Shown here: piece after piece, positions 1-5,123 of the stretch | How the letters are laid out: each line of letters begins with the position of its first letter | Numbering within the stretch: the stretch's first letter is position 1 | DNA from: Proteobacteria bacterium UBA3588 | GTDB taxonomy: Bacteria > Pseudomonadota > Gammaproteobacteria > Thiohalomonadales > Thiohalomonadaceae | Assembly (NCBI GenBank): GCA_002376325.1 | Contig: DFMR01000127.1 | Location: 23,996-33,034, forward strand | Reading direction: 5' to 3' | Length of the DNA: 9,039 nt | Made by a program: the position numbers and the translations under genes | Notes under the pieces: model-generated | The model's database searches: none | What the model was told of the DNA's origin: nothing | The model's input: only the letters and a program-made list of their open reading frames with translations

Positions 1-384
1 AACGAAAAGATCGAGGGCTTCTTCGACGTCTGCCGCCAGCGCGGTCTGAGCGGCAAGCACGGCGTACTCATCCCGGCCAGCAACGTCAAACACCTGATGC
101 TGCGCCAGGATGTGGTGGAGGCGGCGACCGCAGGCAAGTTTCACATCTATCCGGTGGAGAACGTCGATCAGGCACTGACCCTGCTGCTCGGCGTCGATGC
201 CGGCGAACGGGACGCAGAAGGCAACTGGCCCGCCGACAGCGTCAATGGTCGAGTGCAGGAACGATTGTCCGAGATGGCGCACATCCGCTCCAGCTTCGGC
301 GACCACGGCAAGGACAAAGGCGACGGCGATGGCCATCTGCTGTCGAGCGACGACAGCGAGGAACCTCCGCGCCATGTCGATTGA
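1..384 (+). CDS. Lon-family (LonB-type) ATP-dependent protease, C-terminal end (5' partial)
   Basis: The reading frame is open from the first base and ends at TGA 382-384, giving the last 127 residues. It is the end of the Lon proteolytic domain (peptidase family S16), which degrades proteins in the cytoplasm using a Ser-Lys dyad. The fragment opens with NEKIEGFFD. By alignment with E. coli Lon (GGLKEK, catalytic Lys722), the lysine at codon 7-9 should be the catalytic lysine. The following GVLIPASNVKHLML and FHIYPV blocks fit the LonB/YcbZ-type branch rather than classical LonA. The last 30 or so residues form a hydrophilic Gly/Asp/Glu-rich tail without family resemblance. The AAA+ module and catalytic serine lie outside the window. 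The stop codon lies inside the next gene, which suggests a shared transcript. Family assignment is confident; the exact LonB subtype is inferred. Confidence 0.9.
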   Translation, partial: NEKIEGFFDVCRQRGLSGKHGVLIPASNVKHLMLRQDVVEAATAGKFHIYPVENVDQALTLLLGVDAGERDAEGNWPADSVNGRVQERLSEMAHIRSSFGDHGKDKGDGDGHLLSSDDSEEPPRHVD

Positions 385-1111
385 CACCGCCGCGCGCACC
401 ATCCTGCTCGCCGTCGAATCCGGCGATGATGTCATGGCGCTGGAAGCGGCGGCTGAGCTGGCGGCCCTGTTGCGCGGCACCTTGCAGGGCGTGTTTGTGG
501 AGAACATGGAGCTGCTGCGTCTGGCACAACTGCCCTTTGCCCGTGAGATATCACTGACATCCAATACCGCACGCCAATTGCAAAGCCGGCAGTTGGAACG
601 GGAACTCAAGGCACAGGCCGAGCATGTGCGCCGACTACTGGAAGGACACGCCCGGCGCCACAGCCTGCAATGGTCGTTTCGAGTGGAGCGCGGCGCCGTC
701 ATATCCGCGCTGGCCCGCAACTCCGACATTGCCGTACTCGGTCGGTCACAGATGCAACAGCGGCAGCAGGCCGTTACCAGCGGCACCATCGTGGTACCGT
801 ACAACGGCTCGCCGGGCAGCCGGCATGCCCTGGAGCTGGCAACCGCCATGAGCGCCGACGGTGTCGGGTTGCTGGTGCTGCTGCCGACAGACCAGCAGCA
901 GTTGCGCAGTGAAACCGCATCGCTCCTGGCACAGGATGCGCACTATGCACAGGCGCTGGCGGTGGCCAACTTCGCGCCGCGTCAACTGCTCGCGGTCGGG
1001 CGCCAATACCGCTGTCGCCTGCTGGTGCTGGGCGCCGACCTATCCATCACGCCCGCTCAACTCCAACAATTGCTGGAGAGTTCCCGCTGCCCCGTCGCTT
1101 TGGTGCGCTGA
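374..1111 (+). CDS. Universal stress protein (UspA-like) family protein, two tandem domains
   Basis: This encodes 245 residues. The ATG at 374 is chosen because it has a GAGGA ribosome site at 358-362 and only an 11-nt overlap with the protease gene. The frame stays open further upstream, but that would lie entirely inside the protease. The N-terminal half starts with TILLAVESGDD followed by a helix and LQGVFVENMELL, the usual Usp beta1-alpha1-beta2 layout. A second, similar unit starts near residue 138 (TIVVPYNGSPGSRHALELA) and ends with RLLVLGAD...SSRCPVALVR, the typical final Usp strand. The glycine-rich ATP-binding loop (GxxGx9G-S/T) is not intact in the second unit, so nucleotide binding is doubtful there. 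The protein is probably cytoplasmic and coupled in translation to the protease gene. The client or stress signal cannot be read from the sequence. Confidence 0.8.
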   Translation: MSIDTAARTILLAVESGDDVMALEAAAELAALLRGTLQGVFVENMELLRLAQLPFAREISLTSNTARQLQSRQLERELKAQAEHVRRLLEGHARRHSLQWSFRVERGAVISALARNSDIAVLGRSQMQQRQQAVTSGTIVVPYNGSPGSRHALELATAMSADGVGLLVLLPTDQQQLRSETASLLAQDAHYAQALAVANFAPRQLLAVGRQYRCRLLVLGADLSITPAQLQQLLESSRCPVALVR

Positions 1112-1138
1112 CCTACGGCGCCTCCGGTTCAGCGTTTT
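1106..1138 (+). terminator. Rho-independent-type terminator for the lon-usp transcript
   Basis: CGCTGACC (1106-1113) can pair with GGTTCAGCG (1126-1134) with one bulged T, and TTTT follows at 1135-1138. The stem includes the TGA of the upstream gene and reaches the stop of pcm on the other strand. The T run lies on the + side only, so it should mainly stop + strand transcription. Folding energy was not computed. Confidence 0.5.
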
Positions 1139-1775
1139 CCTGTGTGTCGCGGGTCAGCGGCACAAAGGCGACAGGGAGAATCGTCTGTTGCTTAATCGCG
1201 CCGCGCGCATCCTTCTCCAGCAGCAACAGCGCCTGCTCGGCATAGGGCTCACCCACCGGGATAACCAGTCGACCGCCGGGCCGCAGCTGCTGCAGCAAAG
1301 GCGGCGGCACATGGTGCGCCGCCGCCGTCACGATGATGCCGTCATAGGGTGCGTGCTCCGGCCAACCGCCGTAGCCGTCACCCTGGCGGACCGCCACATT
1401 CGCCACCCCCAGCCGTTGCAGTCGCTGCACCGCCGCCGCTGCCAGGGGCGGCACGATCTCCAGGCTGTATACCTGCCGCACCAGACGCGCCAGCACCGCG
1501 GTCTGATAACCGGAGCCGGTGCCGACCTCAAGGATGACCGCGTCCGGCTCGGGGCGCAGCAGTTCCGTCATCAGGGCAACGATATAGGGTTGGGAAATAG
1601 TCTGGCCGTGTCCGATGGGCAACGGACCGTTGTCATAGGCGCGTGATTCCAGTCCAGCGGGGACAAACAAGTGGCGGCGAACGCCGGCCACGGCCGCCAA
1701 CACCCGCTCGCTCAGGCCCTTCAGCCCGGTCATGTCACGGGTATAACGCACCTCCAGCGCGATATCGTCGAGCAT
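1113..1775 (-). CDS. pcm: Protein-L-isoaspartate O-methyltransferase
   Basis: This enzyme methylates L-isoaspartyl residues in damaged proteins using S-adenosylmethionine, starting their repair to aspartate; it is cytoplasmic. The 220-residue product has the family signatures in order: LPIGHGQTISQPYIVA (about residues 51-67, the substrate-side block), the SAM-binding loop ILEVGTGSGYQ (81-91), a VYSLEIVPPL acidic strand end, DGYGGWPEHAPYDGIIVTAA, and PGGRLVIPVGE. E. coli Pcm is about 208 residues, so the length fits. The frame is open back to a GTG at 1832, but that start would overlap the upstream gene. The ATG at 1775 begins with MLDDIALEVRYTR, an N-terminus of the expected length. Its ribosome site is weak. 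It lies 44 nt behind the DUF6763-like gene on the same strand, probably cotranscribed. It is not beside surE or rpoS as in enterobacteria. Its stop is 1 nt from the convergent usp stop. Confidence 0.92.
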   Translation of the reverse strand: MLDDIALEVRYTRDMTGLKGLSERVLAAVAGVRRHLFVPAGLESRAYDNGPLPIGHGQTISQPYIVALMTELLRPEPDAVILEVGTGSGYQTAVLARLVRQVYSLEIVPPLAAAAVQRLQRLGVANVAVRQGDGYGGWPEHAPYDGIIVTAAAHHVPPPLLQQLRPGGRLVIPVGEPYAEQALLLLEKDARGAIKQQTILPVAFVPLTRDTQENAEPEAP

Positions 1776-1819
1776 GCGACGACATCCGGCCGGGTCAGAT
1801 TCAGGTTCAGATCCGCGGT

Positions 1820-2119
1820 CTACTCCTCCCACTCGATGGTATCCAGCGGACCGTTCCAGTCTTCCGGATGGCGGACGCTTTCCGTGTCGCCGAAGTCGTC
1901 CTTTTCGATGTCGTCGAAGGGGCCGGACCAGTCTTCCGGCGGCTCACGCTGCACCAGATTCATCTGATACCAGGTGTCGCGTTCCAACTCCTCCACGGCG
2001 CCGTCGAAGTACTGTATTTCCACAATTCCCTCGTCGTCGTCCATGGCGATGACCTCGAATGACTCACCCTCGGTGTTCTTGTACCAAGCCCCAATTTCCG
2101 GTTCCGCATTGGTAGCCAT
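1820..2119 (-). CDS. Small acidic protein resembling DUF6763
   Basis: This encodes 99 residues of unknown function. A strong GGAGGAG ribosome site 6 nt upstream fixes the ATG at 2117-2119. The N-terminal half (IGAWYKNTEGESFEVIAMDDDEG, then VEIQYFDGAVEELERDTWYQM) looks like a small beta-rich fold. The C-terminal half contains two copies of a PEDWxGPxDxIE element, residues 61-72 and 85-96, with 9 of 12 residues shared. The protein is strongly acidic, has no signal peptide or membrane segment, and should be cytoplasmic. I recall this family as DUF6763, found in gammaproteobacteria; that label is from memory. It is the first gene of a probable two-gene unit with pcm. No catalytic motif is visible. 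A role as a small interaction or adaptor protein is only a guess. Confidence 0.8.
   Translation of the reverse strand: MATNAEPEIGAWYKNTEGESFEVIAMDDDEGIVEIQYFDGAVEELERDTWYQMNLVQREPPEDWSGPFDDIEKDDFGDTESVRHPEDWNGPLDTIEWEE
1832..1939 (-). repeat. 72-bp-period internal duplication in the DUF6763-like gene
   Basis: The segments 1832-1867 and 1904-1939 match at 26 of 36 bases and share an identical 12-base end (CCAGTCTTCCGG on the + strand, at 1856-1867 and 1928-1939). They encode the two PEDWxGPxDxIE elements. The similarity at DNA level is compatible with an in-frame duplication, though codon constraint on a conserved motif could also keep it. Confidence 0.65.
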
Positions 2120-2125
2120 ACAGCG

Positions 2126-2132
2126 CTCCTCC
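2126..2132 (-). promoter_or_regulatory. Strong ribosome binding site of the DUF6763-like gene
   Basis: GGAGGAG reads on the - strand with 6 nt to the ATG. This is close to the consensus and is the strongest Shine-Dalgarno sequence noted in the window. Confidence 0.8.
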
Positions 2133-2160
2133 GTTTTTCGCTCACTTCGTTATATTAGCA

Positions 2161-2179
2161 ATGCAACCCCGATTTGCAT
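2161..2179. promoter_or_regulatory. Inverted repeat ATGCAA-N7-TTGCAT, possible operator
   Basis: Perfect 6-bp arms (2161-2166 and 2174-2179) flank a 7-bp centre. The site is just upstream of the - strand -10-like TAATAT at 2152-2157, where a regulator of the DUF6763-pcm unit could bind. No convincing -35 hexamer for that promoter was found. Function is inferred from symmetry and position only. Confidence 0.35.
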
Positions 2180-2219
2180 CGCCATCGCCCCTAAGGGTAC
2201 CAATAAATAGACGCCGCCT

Positions 2220-2249
2220 TTGACTTGCAGTGACCAAGCCACCTATCCT
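2220..2249 (+). promoter_or_regulatory. Alternative upstream sigma70-like promoter for the GGDEF-EAL gene
   Basis: TTGACT at 2220-2225 and TATCCT at 2244-2249 are separated by 18 nt, with 5/6 and 4/6 matches to consensus. It would give a leader of about 60 nt. It competes with the candidate at 2255-2283. Confidence 0.35.
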
Positions 2250-2253
2250 AGCG

Positions 2254-2279
2254 GTTAACCAACTGTTAGCAGCCAGTTA
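2254..2279 (+). promoter_or_regulatory. Three GTTA elements at exact 11-bp spacing
   Basis: GTTA begins at 2254, 2265 and 2276, so all three lie near the same face of the helix. Tandem half-sites repeating every 11 bp are the known layout for OmpR/PhoB-family regulators. They overlap the predicted promoter, so a bound regulator could act directly on it. The elements are short and could be chance. Confidence 0.3.
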
Positions 2280-2283
2280 TATT
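2255..2283 (+). promoter_or_regulatory. Sigma70-like promoter of the GGDEF-EAL gene
   Basis: TTAACC (2255-2260) and TATATT (2278-2283) are 17 nt apart and match consensus at 4/6 and 5/6. Transcription would start near 2290, leaving a leader of about 25 nt before the ATG at 2316. Confidence 0.45.
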
Positions 2284-2315
2284 AGGGAACAAATTGAATT
2301 AATTCACAAAATTTC

Positions 2316-4493
2316 ATGCACATTGCCCACCAATCCGATCAATTGCCCCCTCGCGCGGGGCGTGCGGCCAGCCTGCGCAGCCGCTATCTCATGGCGATGG
2401 CGTTGATGGCGGCCCTCCTGTTCGGCACAGTTTGGCTGCTGCAGCATTATATCGGGGGGATACGCACGGAACGCATTCAAAGCACCCAGGCACGCCACGC
2501 CGCGGCACTCCAGAGCGATCTGCTGCGCGATGCCGTACTGAGCCTGGAGTGGTCGATGCACCAATATTTTTCCACCCCGAACGCCAAACGGCGCGACGCC
2601 CTGTTCCGGGCCGTTGACTTGGCCTATCAGCGTGAACGCGGTCTGGCAGGAGTCGGCTGGCTGCGCCGGAACGGCTTTGGTTCCCAGTTGGACGCCCTCG
2701 ATTATGCATTGCACGAGCTGCCGACCCGATTGGGACAGCTGATGCCGCCGGCTGGCCGCGCCCGGTCGTCATCCGAGGCACCGGGGGACGCCACCGACCA
2801 ACTGATCGCACCGCTATGGCGCCAGATCCATATTGTGGACCAAGCACTGCGGACCTCTGCGCAAGGGGACGTCATGCGCCTGATCGGCGCTTTGCGCAAT
2901 ATCGTCAATACGCTGTGGCTGCTGGCCGGGACGGCCTTGATGCTGACGGTACTGGGCTTTTTCCTGTTTGAACGCTATGTCCTCAACCCGATCAGCCTGA
3001 TGGCGCACGCCCTGCGCGACGAGGCCCACGGCAAGCGCGACCTCGTGTTACCGGTGGCGACCACTGCAGAGACCCAGCATCTGGTGGAGGCATTCACCGA
3101 GATGCGGCGCCTGGTGTTGGAGCGGCAGCAGGCCCTGGAACATCAGGCCCTGCACGACACCCTCACCGGCCTGCCCAACCGCACCCTGCTGCAGGATCGG
3201 CTACAACAGGAGATCCACCATCTGCGCCGGGCCGGTTACGGCTACCTGGCGCTGCTGGTGATGGATCTGGATGGTTTCAAGGAGATCAACGACACGCTCG
3301 GTCACCCCATCGGCGACGGCCTGCTGCAACAGCTGTCCGACCGGCTGCTGCGCGAAGTGCGCGAAGGGGACACCGTGGCACGCCTGGGCGGCGACGAATT
3401 CGCCATCGTATTGGAGGGCGCCGATGAAACGGAGGGGCGGCGCAAGGCGGCACGCATCCTGAGTCTGCTGGAGAAGCCGTTCGAGGTTGCCGGCCAGAGC
3501 CTCTATGTCGCCGGCAGCATCGGTATCGCCGTCTATCCGCACCATGCCCTGACACCGCAGGAGCTGTCGCGCCGCGCCGACGTCGCCATGTACGTGGCCA
3601 AGCGCGAAAAAAACGGCATCGCCGTCTACGACACCCGCCAGGATCACTACACCCTGCAGCGGCTGGCCCAGGCCAACGACCTGCGCAGTGCCATCAACAA
3701 CGAACATCTGCAGCTCTATTTCCAGCCGCAAATCGACCTGCGCACCAATGCCTTCATCGGCGTCGAAGCGTTGCTGCGCTGGCTGCACCCGCAACGCGGC
3801 TTCATTTCGCCCGAGGACTTCATCCCGGTGGCGGAACAGACGGGACTCATCCGGCACCTCACCTATTGGGTGCTGGATCAGGCATTGGCGCGTTGCGCAG
3901 CATGGCGCAACCAGGGGACGCCGCTCGGCAGCATGTCGGTCAACCTCTCCACCTACAATCTGCAAGATGCCGACCTCTACCTGGAGGTGGCGCGGCTGCT
4001 GAAGAAGTGGGGCATACCGCCCTATCTGCTGGTGCTGGAGATCACGGAAAGCTCGATGATGGCCAATCCCGCCCGCGCCCAGGCCACGCTGGAAAAACTC
4101 AACGACATCGGGGTGCAAATTGCCGTCGACGATTTCGGCACCGGTTTTTCGTCGCTGTCGTACCTCAAGCAGCTTCCGGTGGACAAACTGAAGATCGACA
4201 AGTCGTTCGTGATGCAGATGAACGAGGACGAAGACGACGCCATGATCGTGCACTCGACCATCGACCTCGCCCATAACCTCGGTCTGGAGGTGATCGCGGA
4301 AGGGGTCGAGACCGACGAAGCGCTGAATTTGCTGCGGGACCTGCGCTGCGATGCGGCGCAGGGTTACTACATCAGCCGGCCGCTATCGGCAACCGATCTG
4401 GAGCACTGGCTGCAAACCAGTCCCTATTGCGAAAACTTTGAAGCAGCTCCGGGGCCTGACGCCCCGGAGCCCGATCTGCCTACGACTCACTGA
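2316..4493 (+). CDS. Membrane sensor diguanylate cyclase/phosphodiesterase (HAMP-GGDEF-EAL)
   Basis: This 725-residue inner-membrane protein is predicted to make and/or degrade cyclic di-GMP. Order of parts: a short cytoplasmic N-terminus; a membrane helix (about 25-43); a periplasmic region of about 150 residues (46-198) that I do not recognise; a second helix (199-218); a HAMP-like linker (about 219-272); a GGDEF domain starting around the DTLTGLPNR block (281-289), with GGDEF at 358-362 and an inhibitory-site RxxD (REGD, 349-352) five residues before it; then an EAL domain. The EAL domain keeps E484-A485-L486, SVNLS, LEITES (E575, E578), DDFGTG (605-610), K626 in the LKIDK block and EGVE (E662-E665). 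Both catalytic modules therefore look intact. No good ribosome site precedes the ATG at 2316, so initiation may be weak. The end overlaps the convergent gene by 7 nt. The signal sensed is unknown. Confidence 0.93.
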   Translation: MHIAHQSDQLPPRAGRAASLRSRYLMAMALMAALLFGTVWLLQHYIGGIRTERIQSTQARHAAALQSDLLRDAVLSLEWSMHQYFSTPNAKRRDALFRAVDLAYQRERGLAGVGWLRRNGFGSQLDALDYALHELPTRLGQLMPPAGRARSSSEAPGDATDQLIAPLWRQIHIVDQALRTSAQGDVMRLIGALRNIVNTLWLLAGTALMLTVLGFFLFERYVLNPISLMAHALRDEAHGKRDLVLPVATTAETQHLVEAFTEMRRLVLERQQALEHQALHDTLTGLPNRTLLQDRLQQEIHHLRRAGYGYLALLVMDLDGFKEINDTLGHPIGDGLLQQLSDRLLREVREGDTVARLGGDEFAIVLEGADETEGRRKAARILSLLEKPFEVAGQSLYVAGSIGIAVYPHHALTPQELSRRADVAMYVAKREKNGIAVYDTRQDHYTLQRLAQANDLRSAINNEHLQLYFQPQIDLRTNAFIGVEALLRWLHPQRGFISPEDFIPVAEQTGLIRHLTYWVLDQALARCAAWRNQGTPLGSMSVNLSTYNLQDADLYLEVARLLKKWGIPPYLLVLEITESSMMANPARAQATLEKLNDIGVQIAVDDFGTGFSSLSYLKQLPVDKLKIDKSFVMQMNEDEDDAMIVHSTIDLAHNLGLEVIAEGVETDEALNLLRDLRCDAAQGYYISRPLSATDLEHWLQTSPYCENFEAAPGPDAPEPDLPTTH
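4446..4470. terminator. GC-rich hairpin at the convergent gene ends
   Basis: GCTCCGGGGC (4446-4455), a CTGAC loop, then GCCCCGGAGC (4461-4470) form a perfect 10-bp stem. It lies inside the last codons of the GGDEF-EAL gene and 16 nt beyond the stop of the - strand DUF2914 gene. On the - strand a modest T-containing stretch (TGCTTCAAAGTTTT) follows; on the + strand none does. It best fits a terminator for the - strand gene, with weaker action on the + strand. Confidence 0.45.
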
Positions 4494-4993
4494 CCGCCAT
4501 AGGTGAAGTCACGGCTGGCGACCACGTCGCCTTTGCCGTTGACGACACTGACCGTCCATTTGCCGGCCCAGGCCGGCATCAGGTTCTTGCTCGACCAGAC
4601 GCGCCAACGTGCGCCCTTCACGTCGAACCCGACCTCGGCCATCACCTTGCCGTTGTACTCCCAGCGATGGACCACGTGCTGCCCTTCCATGCCGCGCAGG
4701 TCGGTGAAGAAGTAAATGCGCGAATCCGTCCCCGGCACCTTGGTGACATCGTCGACCGGCGCGTGATCCTTGACGGCCGTCGTAAATACCGCCTGCGTCA
4801 CCTCGCCCTTCGCCTGCTCGGCCGGCGCCGGTGCGGGCGCCGGCGTCATCGCAGGTGCCGGTGCTGCGGTCGGCGCCGGTGCGCTAGCCGCAGCAGGAGC
4901 GGCAGCCGGTGCCGTAGCAGCATCTTGCGCCAGTGCCGGCAGACCCCACACAGCGAGGCTGAAGGCGCACGCCCACGAAATCGTCCTAGTCAT
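4487..4993 (-). CDS. Exported DUF2914 domain protein with Ala/Pro-rich linker
   Basis: This encodes 168 residues. A GGGAG ribosome site 6 nt upstream supports the ATG at 4991-4993, although the frame is open to 5326 inside the neighbouring gene. Residues 1-22 look like a Sec signal peptide (positively charged start, hydrophobic core, LPALA then QD), with cleavage after A22. Residues 25-58 are almost entirely alanine and proline, a flexible spacer. From about residue 62 the sequence follows the DUF2914 pattern: VTQAVFTTAVKDHAPVDD, RIYFFTDL, VVHRWEYNGK, WRVWSSKNL, and WAGKWTVSVVN followed by a short final strand. DUF2914 has no established activity. The aromatic-rich beta pattern suggests a periplasmic binding or interaction module, which is inference. 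It is 130 nt downstream of the diiron-type gene on the same strand. Its last bases overlap the convergent GGDEF-EAL gene. Confidence 0.85.
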   Translation of the reverse strand: MTRTISWACAFSLAVWGLPALAQDAATAPAAAPAAASAPAPTAAPAPAMTPAPAPAPAEQAKGEVTQAVFTTAVKDHAPVDDVTKVPGTDSRIYFFTDLRGMEGQHVVHRWEYNGKVMAEVGFDVKGARWRVWSSKNLMPAWAGKWTVSVVNGKGDVVASRDFTYGGQ

Positions 4994-4999
4994 TATGGT

Positions 5000-5004
5000 C
5001 TCCC
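5000..5004 (-). promoter_or_regulatory. Ribosome binding site of the DUF2914 gene
   Basis: GGGAG on the - strand lies 6 nt before the ATG at 4991-4993. It decides the start against the longer open frame, and the signal peptide directly after this ATG agrees. Confidence 0.65.
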
Positions 5005-5065
5005 TTTTTCGTATGTTATTCGGATAGATGGATATGCGCCCGGCAGCCGCCGGACGCTGAGAGAG

Positions 5066-5097
5066 GTTATAGACCAAAAGCCGCGAAAAAAAACGCG
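5066..5097 (-). promoter_or_regulatory. Possible promoter with A8/T8 tract upstream of the DUF2914 gene
   Basis: TATAAC reads on the - strand at 5066-5071 as a -10-like hexamer. Upstream of it is an 8-base homopolymer (A on the + strand, 5086-5093) flanked by CGCG at 5082-5085 and 5094-5097. No good -35 hexamer was found, so the tract may act as a curved or UP-like element. The rest of the 4994-5123 spacer shows nothing else clear. Confidence 0.25.
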
Positions 5098-5123
5098 ATC
5101 CCCTGCTCATAATGTGGGCTGAC

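Larger units (their letters stand above)
2149..2285. repeat. 10-bp direct repeat GTTATATTAG in the divergent intergenic region
   Basis: Identical GTTATATTAG copies lie at 2149-2158 and 2276-2285, one near each divergent gene. Each contains a -10-like hexamer: TAATAT on the - strand at 2152-2157, and TATATT on the + strand at 2278-2283. The shared core could simply be promoter -10 sequence or could mark a common regulator. Confidence 0.5.

Noticed and set aside
861..1646. A + strand open frame running from usp across the antisense of pcm
   Set aside because: It shares no family features and spans two well-supported genes in other frames.
1776..1832. A longer pcm start at a GTG (1832)
   Set aside because: It would overlap the DUF6763-like gene and add 19 residues without similarity to Pcm; the ATG at 1775 gives a normal N-terminus.
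3201..4274. A 357-codon open frame on the - strand opposite the GGDEF-EAL gene
   Set aside because: It is antisense to clearly conserved GGDEF and EAL motifs, has a composition typical of the complement of GC-rich coding sequence, and resembles no family.
4820..4921. GC-rich repetitive stretch considered as a separate repeat element
   Set aside because: It is simply the codon pattern of the Ala/Pro linker in the DUF2914 protein, with no regular DNA period.
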